A stretch of DNA of 64,000 bases from Ariolimax columbianus (GCA_036924085.1 JAVGWX010000003.1:118056264-118120263); one strand, 5' to 3'; positions 1 to 11,415 are shown, counted from the stretch's first letter. A program made the numbers and translations. Notes: generated by a model not told the origin, from the letters alone.

Positions 1-124
1 TGTCCCGGTACAGTATCTGGCCCATGTTTGTTGACCTTCAGTATCTCCGCAACTTCGAAGTATTTGTTATCTTCATCGGGTATAGCTGCGTTTGCTTCCT
101 AATCAGTCATCGATTCTTCATGCT

Positions 125-463
125 CTCTTCTTCTTCTTCGTTCGTTCTCAAGCCTTAGGGCTGTCCATTGTAAGTAGAAGGATGTAGTTCGGAGAACGGA
201 ATACGTTGTGTCGTGGTTTACAGCTTGACTGTCTTATTTTCACCTTTCGGTCCGACTTCAGCAGGCATTTTGAGTACCGGTTTAGCCTTCCCTCTTCGAT
301 CCCTACTCCTTAGCCAGTCTGCCATGCTGCAATCTGTTAACCAGGATCACCGCGTAGATGTGTAGAAGGGTCGTGGCAGCTCTGGTTCGCTGGCCCTGAC
401 ACTGGCAGTCAGCAATAGGTTACTGATCGTTGCAGCTGATGCACTTCTCAGCATCTTGATCCA
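125..463 (-). mobile_element. SINE-A retroposon copy, full length
   Basis: A ~340 bp copy of a dispersed repeat that also occurs at 36.5, 37.2, 37.8, 39.0 and 61.7 kb and in part at 6.3 kb. Read on the minus strand it ends in a (GAA)n tail, seen here as TTC triplets near 125-140. The 7 bp TCATGCT lies on both sides (118-124 and 464-470), consistent with a short target-site duplication. There is no coding potential. The retroposon class is inferred from the tail and the duplication. Confidence 0.7.
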
Positions 464-599
464 TCATGCTTTCAATGACACATCTACTATTTATCTGCCA
501 TGTGAGATTCAATGAAAACAGTAGTCTGGTTATTTTGTCTAGTAAGATGGCTAATTGCTGTAATATATGTCGCCTGTTTGTTTAGTTACTGAATAATAT

Positions 600-990
600 A
601 TGGAAATCCTGGGACAGGTCTACCGGGGTCTTTGTGTATGATAATGACAAGAATAGCACCACTGCCTTGCAGAGAGCATGTCGTAAGAGGCGACTAACTG
701 TGACATAGCATAACACTGGCCATGGTTAGGTGGTTTGTTTAGAGCAGCATAGGTGGCGCCTAATATGCTGTGGGTCTACTTTGCTATAGTGTTTGAGACT
801 ATTAAGATGGACTCGTACATCGGTTAACCACCCCCCGTAAGCTCTTGTCCTAACGCAGCGGATGATTAAGCTTCTCGAGCCTAGCCTACTAAGCAAGAAA
901 CCCTTCTCTCGGCTTCATCCAGCTCATATCAGAGCTGAGACCTGCACAGGGGCATCTGTTTCTGTAGAAGTACAGGTTGACTAAGAACTA
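600..990 (+). repeat. Rep-L dispersed repeat, copy 1
   Basis: About 390 bp matching the reverse complement of 22838-23215 over nearly its whole length. Shared landmarks are ACCGGGGTCT.TGTGTATGA, GAGAGCATGTCGTAA.AG.CGACTAA, AGATGGACTC.TACATCGG and a right end GTAGAAGTACAGGT.GACTA. No coding frame is visible. The segment around GTCGTAA.AG.CGAC resembles a short motif that recurs in other repeats here (about 14.5, 39.5 and 40.3 kb). Class unknown; it could be the 3' part of a longer element. Confidence 0.65.
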
Positions 991-1024
991 AGAAACCTGG
1001 GAAATAAGAGTCAGTACTTCTGTC

Positions 1025-1440
1025 CGGGGCGGGAACTTTTAGAACGACAAAGGCAATACAGAGAACATTCCAGTCGTTCGTCAATAAATGCTTACAGAGG
1101 ATAATGGTTGTAGACATGGGGAGGAACATGACCTGTGGGAAACAAGCCAACATTAACCAATGAAGCGACAGATCAAACGTAGGAATTGATTTTGGATAGG
1201 ACACACGCTACATAAATCACTCTTAAATGGGGCATGCTGGCTTTGACTTGGAATCCTCAAAAGAAGAAAAAGAGAGGTAGACAAAGAAACACGGAGAAGA
1301 GACTGTGAAAATGAACTTTTGTCCCTGAACATTAACTAGGGAGTGGCAGGGCAGCTAAAAACAGAACTTGCCGGAGGAGATTTGACAATGGTTTATGTTC
1401 CGTAAGGAGGGATGGACATTGATCATGATAATGTGTGTTT
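1025..1440 (+). mobile_element. L-J LINE 3' end, degraded
   Basis: Conceptual translation with frameshifts gives the C-terminal region of a LINE ORF2: a stretch like RTTKAIQRTFQSFVNKCLQR, then a degraded NPQ..KKRGRQR.T block near 1245-1300, then a degraded AAKNR segment. The same blocks occur in better condition at 8838-9295. It lies just downstream of Rep-L. There is no open frame of useful length, so this is a dead 3' fragment. The family (RTE-like) is recognised from general knowledge of these C-terminal motifs and is tentative. Confidence 0.5.
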
Positions 1441-1577
1441 AGTGGGTTTGTAGATGAATAGGTGGTGCTTCATTAACTATGAACCTTTCCGAACTAGTCT
1501 CATGAGGTAGTTGTAGCCGCATTTAAATGTGTTTATTTATTTAGTTAAACATAAAAAGGTGAGTTGATTGAATGGGT

Positions 1578-1760
1578 TTTTTTTTTCGTTCGTCTCCAGA
1601 CTTCGACTTCAATGACTCTAACAAAGGCAGCAGTCAGCCCGAGGCTCTGTACGCTACTGTACAGATTTTCATGGAGGGACATTGGTTGTTGCCATGTGCT
1701 ACTTCATTCACCAGTGAATGATGTGCAGAACTGCAATAGGTTTTCCCCAGTCATGGGCTG
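1578..1760 (-). mobile_element. L-C LINE 3' end fragment
   Basis: The reverse complement matches the end of the L-C fragment at 24.66-25.09 kb: the block encoding EKLYG.VQDLESTAAFIRVI is present in degraded form, followed by the 3' untranslated end and an A-rich tail (the T-run at 1578-1588). Only about 180 bp remain, so it is strongly 5'-truncated. It belongs to the same broad group as L-A, whose protein ends in a comparable LYG.G.SLRMTAAFFE segment. Confidence 0.6.
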
Positions 1761-2189
1761 TAACGAGGAACCTTGAACTAAAAGCAAAGAATCTAGGGCA
1801 ATTGCAGCCTCTTAATGCGTCACAGATCAAAGGAGTGTGACCGTTTATACGGTTGATACATGTTTCTATTACAGTTGGCCATGGTTCATACATGGCCAAA
1901 TCAGAAGTGTGAAACAATTAATAGCAACACTTAATCATTTGTTAATATGGGTTTTCCCACACATGCCCATTGATGAAAACAATACTTCGGTTTTGTTTAC
2001 ACAACCGATCAAGTCAAAGCTAATTGGTGAGCTTTATTCCACTAATGGTAGCAACTGCGGTATGCATTAATAGGAAGAGTACAAAAATAAACTGAATAAG
2101 GTTATACAGAAAATGTAAAGTTTACTTATTGCTGCCCCGCCCTTCCCCACTCCATCCCCACCCCCATATATTGTTGGTAATTTCTTATT

Positions 2190-2440
2190 TTACAGAAACG
2201 ATCAATCCCATTAATGTACATATGGCAACAGTTATGTTATCTAGAAAGAACCGGCATCACGTCGCTACAGGCAGATCTGCAAGTTCCCAGTCTCTTTCAT
2301 CATATTACGAAAAGTTGGATAACAATGTATGGAATACATTGCCACAATAAATATTGGAGGCAGGGTCAATTAATGCATTGAAGAATAGATTGGATGCAAA
2401 TAGGTATTTTAAATCATGTGAATGTAAAAGACACTGGTTT
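2190..2440 (+). mobile_element. CR1-like LINE C-terminus remnant
   Basis: The plus strand encodes NVWNTLPQ, a stop, then ILEAGSINALKNRLDANRYF. This matches the classic end of CR1/L2-type LINE reverse transcriptases (W N x L P, then V x A x S, then FKN.LD). One in-frame stop separates the halves, so it is dead. No RT catalytic motif is present. Assignment to the CR1/L2 group rests on that short C-terminal signature alone. Confidence 0.5.
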
Positions 2441-2887
2441 TAGACAGACTGCATATTCTTCTAAACAAGAATAAAGACGTTACGTTTAAGCAACGTCTCT
2501 ATTTAATACGCTATATAATAGCAAAGTGTCACGCTATATATAGTGTATATGGTTTACGTGTGTTGTGTTTTTTTTGGTTACTAGTTGAGTTTTGTGTGCA
2601 AGGGATACTATGTTTATCCACTCTATGGACATGGTACTGTATGTGTATTTATTTCACGTATGGGGCAGGCCTATTTTATATTAATTAGTTCATATCGGCA
2701 ACAAAAAAAACGTCTCTTTCTTAATGGCCGGATGCGCACGTGAGAAGAGAGCTCATGTGACACTCTACTACCACCTGAGTAACATGTTTGAGGAGTAGCT
2801 GGGATTTCCAACACTGAAGCCGTATTTCCTGTCCCGAGTGCGCGTTTGATATTACTGAAGAAGGCAGGGATTGTGTACATGTATTGC

Positions 2888-2909
2888 AGTATATATGTAT
2901 ATATGTATA

Positions 2910-2984
<75 letters not shown>

Positions 2985-3002
2985 ATATACATATATATAT
3001 AC

Positions 3003-3071
<69 letters not shown>

Positions 3072-3076
3072 AATGC
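2888..3076. repeat. (TA)n microsatellite with GTAT/CATA interruptions
   Basis: Nearly pure alternating TA for about 190 bp with sporadic C and G substitutions. It accounts for the apparent reading frames of alternating Ile and Tyr on both strands. Confidence 0.95.
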
Positions 3077-3079
3077 ATA

Positions 3080-4050
3080 CGCACAACCCAGCGGTCTCAA
3101 ACTGATACCCAGATGAGGGCCACGTGGGGACTAGTTTATAGCCTGAGGGCAGCACTACTGTAAATAATGTGTTTTTCGCTTTTGTGCTTCCTTGTAAACT
3201 AGGAGGTCATTGACGTCACATCTAACAGCATTATGAATTACCTGTTATTAGTCATTAGTAAGTCATTTAGTTATGTGACAAATGCTTGCTTCATCTTCCA
3301 AACCGTATTCTCTCTCTCTATCCCAGTGACACCATTAAAAGCCTCTTCCTAAACACAATTTTGGTAGCGGCCAACATTCAACTCTTTTTGAAGATCTGAA
3401 GCTCCGAAACTTTGTGGAAGAAAAGCATATTCTCCCCTTTACGGCACGAAATTATTTTTTTTTCGCCTAAGAGCTTTCTATTTTTATGTAACGTAATATT
3501 GGACTTAATTTTAAAATACCACCGGACAACATATTTTGATAAAAGCCCTCCTCTGAGATAAAAGTAGTAATTTCTTAAAGATATCAGTGCATGACATGAA
3601 TATGACAATGAAAATGCTAAATTGGCACCTATTTCTCGTATATCATTATTATAGAGTAAAAACGTACATATGACGAGTACCAGTAAAAGTCCACTTCTAC
3701 GTCCTACCTCGCTTTGTCTATCGCTTGTGTAGCTTCTCAGGATCATCTATGGCCAGCGTCCAACAGTAGTCAGCCTAGAAAGAAGTCGGCGTTTCCTTAG
3801 TATCGTTTCTTCATCGTAGAAGTGCCCTTGTCACAACGTTCACCGTGCTCATCACTTACAGTGCCACCGTTGTTAGTTACAATTGAGAAAGGTAATCTTT
3901 AATTCAAGTTTGTGATATAGAAGCAACATATCTTTAACCAGATACTTGTAATGATCTGTCCTAATGTGCCCGAGGAAATTAGTTGAGACCAAACGAAAAG
4001 CGTCCCAAGTATTTTTTTCGTCACCTTCACGCAGCTTTGTCGAACACCTC
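3080..4050. other. No recognised feature
   Basis: Non-repetitive AT-rich sequence. A 122-codon minus-strand frame at 3378-3746 has no motif I recognise and no support as a gene. The left boundary of the L-A fragment at about 4053 ends this stretch. Confidence 0.4.
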
Positions 4051-4052
4051 GT

Positions 4053-4790
4053 CTAAAGTATACTAAAGAAACTGTACACTGGAAGAGTGAGACCAGTTCT
4101 CGAGTATGGCATTGCGGCATGGACAACAGCAGCAAAGGCGAACTTTGACAAAATTAGCAAACTTCAAAACCAAGCCATGAGAGTTATAACAGGAGGCATG
4201 AAGTCAAAGCCAATTGTAGAACTTTAAAAGATTACAAATCTGCAATCCATGACCGACAGAAGAGACTGCAGAGCCCAGCAGCAATCAGAGAAACTCAGAA
4301 GACTGACAGACCATCCAATGCACCAGAGACTAAATAGATTTGGAAATGGGAAACTATAGCGGAGAAACTTTGCAGAAATAGCCAAAGCAAAGATGAGCGA
4401 AGACCCTATGAACACATTAACAACACCAAAGCCCATCCCTACTGTATGCAAACCTACCTGGAAGCAGCACATATTTCTGGTGGTGGTAGAAAATATACCA
4501 GGTATTGGAAACAAGAACAGCCAGACTGAAAAAAAAGAATAGACATAACCCTGAGGTACATAACGAAAAACTACCCAAGCATGGACTGGACCCATGTATA
4601 CACCGACGGTTCTGTAATAAACACAACACAGAATGGAGGGGGAGGGGTATTCCTGAGCCTACAAATGGTATAAAAATAACACTGTCAGTGGCAACTGGAA
4701 AATACTCAAGCAATTTCAGAGCGGAGGCAGAGACACTGAGGTCTGCAGCAGAAGCAATGCTGACAGGCAAAAGAAATGAAAGCCATATCT
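4053..4790 (+). mobile_element. L-A LINE internal fragment (RT end to RNase H)
   Basis: Closely similar to the 50.70-51.43 kb part of the intact L-A element. It begins at the codons for LKKLYTGRVRPVLEYGIAAW, runs through the linker ELEKITKLQSMTDRRDCRAQ, and enters RNase H (YTDGS, RAEAE-like blocks), stopping before the third RNase H aspartate. In-frame stops have replaced Glu (near 4228) and Lys (near 4358), and frameshifts occur near 4530. Both ends are truncated and no (GAA)n tail is present, so this is a deleted piece of an older copy. Confidence 0.9.
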
Positions 4791-4892
4791 TCTTGTCGGT
4801 TGGCATGTGCTGTTTACACCAAAAGTGACGTCATCATGCGCATCGTACGTATTTTCACTTGTAGCAGTTTGGTCCGGTTTCATTTGAACACG

Positions 4893-6321
4893 CCTCGTAT
4901 CACCAGTGTGGACCCATTATTCCCCCTTGGATATCGTCTCAGCTGAGGTGACATGTCCGATTGTTTTCTCTGCCTGCACCATCCATGACGCCCCTCTTTT
5001 GATTCTTGATTCCTTGATGTCTGATGTACTGCTGTACAGAGGGTGTCACGTGTCTGTTGTGACACTCATATGGACTTTGACTTGTGCCAGTTTATGTCTA
5101 GATATCATCGATAATAATCCTAACAGGTACCGCATCATCAGGATCGGGGTATCTCTAGTGTAGTCCAGAACCAGTAGCACGCCTTCATTTTGGATGCGTT
5201 CCAACCTTTCACACTGTGTTCTTGATAGTGTGAGGATGCCTAGTCCGTAATCGATAACCGACAACACAACCTGACGAAATAGGATAATCAGGAGGTGCTG
5301 TTCCAAGTTGGCAGCAGCCATATTTTTAAGTGCTCCTAGTCCTGGGTTACATCTTTGTAAGGTCTGGTCAACAGGGTAATTATAGGAGAGACTGCGATTA
5401 AATGTCACTCTGGGGTATTTCAATCTGTCACCCCTGTCAACGGTGCATCCCTCAAATGTGATGCCTGGGAGTTCAGCCTTTACAATAGAATTGTTTAAAG
5501 AGCACCACATCATGCAGGCCTTGTTCGCATTGGTCTTCGAGCTTGAGTCGCCGCACCACTGTGAGATTGCTTGCAAGGTTTCCTGGATGTCTTTAACCAA
5601 CTCTTGCCTGTCTTAGCCAGTCCTGAAGGTTATGATGTCATCGGCAAATATTAACGTTCGCCCTGTCCCTGTGGGTTGAATATTGGCCACTTTTACTGTG
5701 TAGATGTTGAACAGCACCGGTGATAGCGGAGACCCTTGAGACGGTCCTGGACATATTTGCCTCGGTTGTGATTTCCACGAACCCACGCGTAGCGCAACTA
5801 TTCTTTCAATCAGGGCAGCTGATATCCAACTAACCAGCCACATATTTAAACCACAGTGCTTTAAACATGTCATGAAAGTCTCAAAATCGATACGGTTGTA
5901 TGCGTCTTCCAGGTCAAGAGCCACCGCGACTGTTTCTTGCTTTGACTGAAAATCCTCATACACATCATACGCAAAGATTCCAGCGTTACCCTCTGTCTCC
6001 TTCGTTATTCTGTAGCTGCCCAGCGTATCGGATAGGATGTGCTCCCATTCTAGGTGGGACATTATTTTCCTGACCACCACCCTCTCGAGCAATTTACCAT
6101 ATACATTCTGTATGATGATTATTCGATAGCTGCTGATAAGCAGGTTTAGTCACTGGGCACAGATAGCTATGAAGCCAGCCCTCAGGCACATATGCCTTCT
6201 CTATAGTGTGGTTGAACTCCTTCATCATATTATATATCTCTGCCTCATTTAACTGCTTTATGTGACAGTACTGTACTCCATCCGGACCGGGATATCGGTT
6301 CCTTTTGGCCGGATACATCAT
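4893..6321 (-). mobile_element. L-D LINE reverse transcriptase, degenerate
   Basis: Minus-strand frames cover a LINE RT in order: PGPDGVQYCHIKQL (6321-6240), then LERVVVRKIMSHLEWEHILS, then VALDLEDAYNRIDF (RT motif A), GPSQGSPLSPVLFNIYT (motif B with the conserved Gln-Gly), LIFADDI (motif C), and downstream RLKYPRVTFNRSLSYNYPVD and QVVLSVIDYGLGILTLS. The reading frame breaks near 6093, 5610 and 5060, so it cannot make a full protein. The sequence is distinct from L-A: motif B reads GPSQGSPLSP rather than GVPQ.GVLSP. No 5' endonuclease domain and no clear 3' tail were seen. Jockey/I-group membership is likely but not certain. Confidence 0.85.
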
Positions 6322-6334
6322 ATTTCACTGACTT

Positions 6335-6525
6335 GTTTGGATACCGGGCTTGCCTTCCAACAGCGATCCCTATTCTCTTAGCCAGAATACACTAGACTTG
6401 TTTCCAGGGATGCCTCTTGGTGGATGAATAGGATCTTGGTCAGCTTTCGTTTGTTGACCCTGATGCAAGCATCCAACTGCGAGTCGCTGGCTGCTATCAG
6501 CTCATCCACTGTAATGCATCTACGA
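6335..6525 (-). mobile_element. SINE-A, divergent partial copy
   Basis: Aligns by eye with the middle and 5' part of SINE-A: ACCGGGCTTGCCTTCC, then CGATCCCTA.TCT.TTAGCCAG, then a diverged GAGTCGCTGGCTGC.ATCAGCTCAT block. The tail end is missing. It is older than the other copies, judging by the number of mismatches. Confidence 0.5.
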
Positions 6526-6597
6526 CCCCAGTCTGTATTCGAGATTTTTGTAGTGATTAATTATCATGACAGTATTTTACAAGGTTGGAGAATCTCA

Positions 6598-6665
6598 GCA
6601 ACGAGGTTGCTAGCCACTAGCACAGCCCTCTTTAGTCGTCCTTTATGGCAAGCTTAGAAAAGGAC
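6598..6665 (+). repeat. Rep-Q short dispersed repeat
   Basis: A ~65 bp block, GAGGTTGCTAGCCACTAGCA to AGCTTAGAAAAGGA, that recurs in diverged form at 40290-40355 (GAGGTTGCTAGTTCCACACA to GGCTTAGAAGGATA). Function and class unknown. Confidence 0.4.
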
Positions 6666-6787
6666 AATGAACCTATTATTTTCACAAATGGGCGATTTGC
6701 AAGAAGGAGGAGAATGGAGGTAGTTTTGAAGTTATACGTGACTGATTAGAGGAAAGGAAAGGTCACATATTACAAGGATAAATACAG

Positions 6788-6883
6788 AGAGAAAGAGAGA
6801 GAGAGAGAGAAAGAAAGAGAAGAAGAGAGAGAGATTGATTAATAGATAGATAGATATATATATATAGATAGATAGATAGATAT

Positions 6884-6964
<81 letters not shown>

Positions 6965-6972
6965 GATAGAGA
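6788..6972. repeat. (GA)n and (GATA)n microsatellites
   Basis: A GA-rich purine tract (about 6788-6835) runs directly into about 130 bp of GATA repeats with a short TA interruption. Confidence 0.95.
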
Positions 6973-7029
6973 TTATCATGTTTAAAAACAGAATGAGAGC
7001 AAATATTTTGGATTGCCCATAACAAAACA

Positions 7030-7125
7030 TTTTATCAGATTATAAGGAGATTCTATTTGATTATGAGAAGATTCTATCAAATTATAAGATGATTCTACCA
7101 GATATAAGAAGATTATATTAGAAAA
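7030..7125. repeat. Short degenerate tandem repeat, ~25 bp unit
   Basis: About four imperfect units of the form GATTATAAGAAGATTCTATCA. No other feature is visible from 7125 to 7430. Confidence 0.6.
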
Positions 7126-7439
7126 AACTAATATTGTTTTGTATCATTCATATAAAAACGTTATAACAGACCCCCCAAAAAAACAACCCAAAAAACAAAG
7201 AAAGTGGCGGTTGGTGAACTCGGGCGTTAGACAAGTGTTTTTGAAAATATCGCCGGTGATTGAGTGTGTGCATGTAAAAATATTGTATGTCCTGTTTTGG
7301 TTAAGATTTTCCGGCTTTAAATATTTTTCAGATGCGTTTGAATCGTGTAGGACGCTATATAATGTATATTATAATTTTAGTACACAATTAATTTGGGATA
7401 CATTGAATGAGCTTCATCAGTTAATATCGTATTGTCTAC

Positions 7440-8125
7440 TTCCGCTTTTAATCTGTCCGAGATGGAACTGTTGAATATCTAGGCTGGGACTGCCATCAAT
7501 GTAATCCCCCAGTAATTGCTGCAGTCTGCCAGGCCTCCCTGTATAGGCAATTTAATCAGATGTCCTTCTTTTCATTCTGAGTACACTTTCTTCCCTTCCC
7601 ATATCTTCTTGAATAATATGTGTAATATATCGGTGGCCTTATCTATATCTGCCATCATATATTCTGCTACTATTCCATCTGACCCTGTCGCTTTTCCTTT
7701 CCTGTGTTTAGATATGTCCCTATGGATTTATATCTTACATTGTGGATTGCAGGTGAAATCCAGGGTCTACCCTTATCTACTGGTAGGATGTTTAGAGTTT
7801 CTTGTGGTGGAGGTCTGTTAAGACTTTCTTTGAAATACTCAACTCATCACTTCTGTTGCTTCTCCGACGATGTCAAAATCATGACCTTTCTAACTTTGAT
7901 TGGTTTATCTTTCTGTAAATTGTTGCATTTTCTTGTTAGCTAGTAGATATCTTTCATATTTCCTCTCTCTGATGCCGTTTCTACCGCCGGTGCCAAAGCG
8001 TCAATATATTTCCTTTAATTTTCTTTACACATGTACCTCTTTCTTTACTTTAATTTTCTTTACCTCTTCGTCCGTAATAGTATAATTTCTCTGTGCTTCT
8101 GCTTTGGTGATCAGGGTTCGAAGTT
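7440..8125 (-). mobile_element. L-J LINE, N-terminal RT region, degenerate and inverted
   Basis: Stitched minus-strand frames read like the linker and start of a LINE RT: LYYYGRRGKE, then VEYFKESLNRPPPQETLNIL, then MADIDKATDILHILFKKIWE, KEGHLIKLPIQGGLADCSNY and WGITLMAVPA. These correspond to the usual sequence around NRP.P, IW.....P.DWK.G.LI..PKKG and NYRGITLL. Several frameshifts and stops are present. It ends at the edge of the 14 bp satellite (8131-8835), on whose far side the C-terminal part of what appears to be the same family lies on the plus strand. RT motifs A-D are missing from both pieces. Confidence 0.6.
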
Positions 8126-8130
8126 GAGTA

Positions 8131-8835
8131 TTGCTTTCTTCTTCTTCCTTTCTTCTTGTTCCTTTCTTCTTGTTCCTTTCTTCTTGCTCTTTTCTTCTTG
8201 TTCCTTTCTTCTTCTTCCTTTCTTCTTCTTCCTTTCTTCTTCTTCCTTTCTTCTTCTTCCTTTCTTCTTGTTCCTTTCTTCTTCTTCCTTTCTTCTTCTT
8301 CCTTTCTTCTTCTTCCTTTCTTCTTCTTCCTTTCTTCTTCTTCCTTTCTTCTTCTTCCTTTCTTCTTGCTCTTTTCTTCTTGTTCCTTTCTTCTTGCTCT
8401 TTTCTTCTTGTTCCTTTCTTCTTCTTCCTTTCTTCTTCTTCCTTTCTTCTTGTTCCTTTCTTCTTCTTCCTTTCTTCTTCTTCCTTTCTTCTTCTTCCTT
8501 TCTTCTTCTTCCTTTCTTCTTGCTCTTTTCTTCTTCTTCCTTTCTTCTTCTTCCTTTCTTCTTCTTCCTTTCTTCTTCTTCCTTTCTTCTTGTTCTTTTC
8601 TTCTTGTTCCTTTCTTCTTCTTCCTTTCTTCTTCTTCCTTTCTTCTTGTTCCTTTCTTCTTCTTCCTTTCTTCTTGTTCCTTTCTTCTTCTTCCTTTCTT
8701 CTTCTTCCTTTCTTCTTCTTCCTTTCTTCTTCTTCCTTTCTTCTTCTTCCTTTCTTCTTGTTCCTTTCTTCTTGTTCCTTTCTTCTTGTTCCTTTCTACT
8801 TGTTCCTTTCTTCTTGTTCCTTTCTTCTTGTTCAA
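8131..8835. repeat. 14 bp satellite, unit CTTCTTCTTCCTTT
   Basis: About 50 tandem units with frequent one-base variants (TTGTTCC, TTGCTCTT). Since the strand is pure pyrimidine, all three plus frames and one minus frame stay open, giving Phe/Leu/Ser- or Lys/Arg/Glu-only frames up to 313 codons. These are artefacts of composition, not genes. The purine/pyrimidine asymmetry could favour triplex DNA. Confidence 0.95.
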
Positions 8836-8837
8836 GA

Positions 8838-9295
8838 TGTACATCAAAGTTAGAATATCCAATACCAGTGTCAACGTGGTGCTGCTGTATGAAGATAAAT
8901 CACGGAGAACCACAAAAGCTATACAAGAAAAACTCCAATCCTTCGTTAACAGATATCTACGAAGGATAATGGGCATATATTGACAGAACATGGTGAGGAA
9001 TGACGACCTATGGGAAAGGAGCCAACAACAGCCATCGTAACAACATATTAAACGAAGGAAATGAGGCTGGATTGGACAAATGCTACGGAAGGCACTGTCC
9101 GACAGTCAGACAGACTCTTTCATGGAATCCTCAAAGAAAGAGAAAGCGAGGTAGACAACAACAACAACAAAAAACGGAGAAGAGGATGTGAGAAGCAACT
9201 AAGATTAAATGATTACACTTGGAGAAAGACAGGAAGAGCAGCCCAGGACCGTGTATGCTGGCTGGATCTTGCCAATGGCTTAAGCATCGAAAGAA
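8838..9295 (+). mobile_element. L-J LINE C-terminal region and 3' end
   Basis: The plus strand encodes VRISNTSVNVVLLYEDKSRR, then TTKAIQEKLQSFVNRYLRRI, RKWGWIGQMLRK and, after frameshifts, W.PQRKRKRGRQ and AAQDRVCWLDLANGL. These match the typical C-terminus of an endonuclease-RT LINE (VLLYG.E.WR.TK, RKW.WIGH.LRK, NPQGKRKRGRP, AQ.R..WR). A (CAA)n run at 9160-9175 interrupts the KRGRP block. Copy 2 of this end is at 1025-1440. It is truncated at the satellite on its left. Confidence 0.7.
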
Positions 9296-9439
9296 GAGAG
9301 AAGCTTTTGTTGATTGTTATTGTAGGATAAAATAAGCTATAAACGTACATTTTTGCTTCTGAAAGTTACATTTTTGGAGCAGGACCAACAACATTATTTC
9401 ATATTGTATGGATGAAAATGATATATGAGGCGGATTTCC

Positions 9440-9880
9440 TGCTTAGCGTACTAGGCTACAAATATGACATGCGCCGGCGAGCGGGCTTCAACTCAATCAA
9501 GACGGCAATATACATTATAAAAAACACCAGACTACGTGCAGACTTTTCCATTCAGTAGTCCTACCAACGCTGGGCTGTGGAAGTGAAACCTGGTCTCTGA
9601 CAAAAGCCACGGAGAATCAGCAAAGGACAACATATACCTCGCTTGAACGTCGTCTTGCGGGCCTATCACGTAGTCAACAGCGTCAGATGTGCCTACACAG
9701 CAGTGCTATCTGGTAATATCACACGTCAAGGATGTCCTACAGCATGCCAACAACTCCAAGCACCGCTGGGCTGGCCATGTAATCAAAAAGAGAAACAAAA
9801 GATGGAGTACAGCAATTACTAAGTGGTATCCGTACGGCATAAGTAGATTTCGAGGAAATCACTTTAAGAAGTCAGAGAGT
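9440..9880 (+). mobile_element. L-K LINE C-terminal fragment
   Basis: Degraded reading with the order VLPTLGCGSETWSLTKATEN, QQRTTYTSLERRLAGLSRSQ, then SKHRWAGHV and RWSTAITKWYPYGISRFRG. This is the C-terminal signature of another RTE/CR1-type LINE (LP.L.YGSETW.LTK..E..L...Y.ALERR..GLS, then RWAGHV, then RWS.AV.EWYPR..KR.RGRP). It is different from L-J next door. Frameshifts near 9690 and 9780 make it a relic. Confidence 0.65.
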
Positions 9881-9884
9881 TTAA

Positions 9885-10430
9885 TTTAGTTTGGTTTAGT
9901 GGAAGAATCAACGTCATTGTACAATTTATAACCCCATGGTTTAACCGATAAGTGCTATGTTCGTCTCCATATTTTTGGAGAATCTCATCACGATGCATGA
10001 CCTAAGTAGAACCAGCGAGGATTCCATAATAGATTGGGAAGATTTCTTAACATAATTTAGATTTTATTTTAAGCCAGAGAGAAAAAGTTCGTGTTGGTAT
10101 GGTAAGACTGCTCGGAAAACAAGGATATGCCAAGTTTGGAGGTGTTAATGAATGAAATGGTTGTATTAGAAACTAGACGGTTTACATTTAGCTCATGGTG
10201 CAAAGTCGGTCACGCCTGAGCCAGATGGATTTTACTGACCAAAACCTAATCTCGCGTCCACACGGTGCACCTGGAAACATCTTGTGTTCTAGCATCCTGG
10301 CAAACGAGGTGGGGATCGTTACTGTCGTCCCTTTTTTGGCGAGGCTGCTGAGAAAATGGGCATTGCAGCAAGCCAGGACATCTTTTATCTTTTATCTTTT
10401 ATTATACCCAGAGATATAAGAAGATTGATC
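9885..10430. other. No recognised feature
   Basis: Unique-looking sequence with no motif I recognise. A short TTTTATCTTTTAT duplication occurs just before the 15 bp satellite. Confidence 0.35.
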
Positions 10431-10432
10431 AC

Positions 10433-10588
10433 ACAGCCTGCAACCACACAACCTGCAACCACACAACCTGCAACCACATAACCTGCAACCACATAACCTG
10501 CAACCACGCAACCTGCAACCACGCAACCTGCAACCACACAACCTGCAACCACACAACCTGCAACCACATAACCTGCAACCACACACAA
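10433..10588. repeat. 15 bp minisatellite, unit CCTGCAACCACACAA
   Basis: About ten units with CACA/CATA/CACG variants. The 15 bp period keeps minus-strand frames open (VVAGC or CGCRL repeats), which I do not regard as coding. Confidence 0.95.
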
Positions 10589-10929
10589 CTGGCTTATATG
10601 AAGACCTTAGCATGAGTCTCCGCAGACAACTGTCGCCAACTCAGCCAGAAGTTGCAGACGTCAATCGTGAGATCTATGCCAGCAAACAGCAAATAAACAC
10701 ACTATCAGGGGGAGACAAAACACATCTCAACGGTTTATCCTAAGTGAACTAGGAACACCCACATTGATATTAGAGAAGGTATATCAGATATCAAAACTGT
10801 CAGTGCACAAACAAATATCCGCGAAGTCCACTTTTCATGTGGAATTGGGCTATCAGTTGGCTACATGTGCTTGCTTGCGTATATGTGTGAAGTGTGTGTA
10901 TCTTTTAGGGGGGATTGGCAGAGGGAGAA

Positions 10930-11020
10930 CAGGTGAGACTTGCGCGCGTGTCTGTATGTGTGTGCGCGCATGTGCGCGTTTGTGTGCATACGTGTATGTG
11001 TGTGTGTGTGTGTGTGTGTA
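10930..11020. repeat. (TG)n-rich tract with CG steps
   Basis: Alternating purine-pyrimidine sequence TGTGCGCGCATGTGCGCG leading into pure (TG)n. It is the kind of sequence that can adopt Z-DNA. Confidence 0.85.
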
Positions 11021-11415
11021 AATGGTATAAAAACGGACCACTAGGAGGGAGTTTAGTCAAATATAGCGGACAATGCCGTCAAGGATCAAATGTTAGAGAC
11101 TTTATTGTATAAAGTACCGGTTGTCTTTTCTCTCTCACTTTCATTGACAGGAACTTGTTTGTTACCACGTCTAATTTAGCTAGTGCCACTCTGTTCTTCA
11201 TTTCTGTTTTACAGTTCTGTCTTCTGATATGGTTGTTAATGGGAATGTGAATGTTGTTGCATTTATTAATTTAATATATTACCAGCTGCTTTGATCTCAA
11301 ATTTAATCAATCATTTCTATTGTGTTATGATAATTTTTGATTTATTTTAAAAAATACTTATCGATATTTTGTCATTTCCATAACATGTTCTTTTTAAGGT
11401 GTCAACCAGTGTTTT

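Noticed and set aside
3378..3746. 122-codon minus frame as a gene
   Set aside because: AT-rich composition, no motif, no neighbouring exon-like sequence.
8031..8991. 312-313 codon frames at 8.0-9.0 kb
   Set aside because: They consist only of Phe/Leu/Ser or Lys/Arg/Glu from a pyrimidine-only 14 bp satellite.
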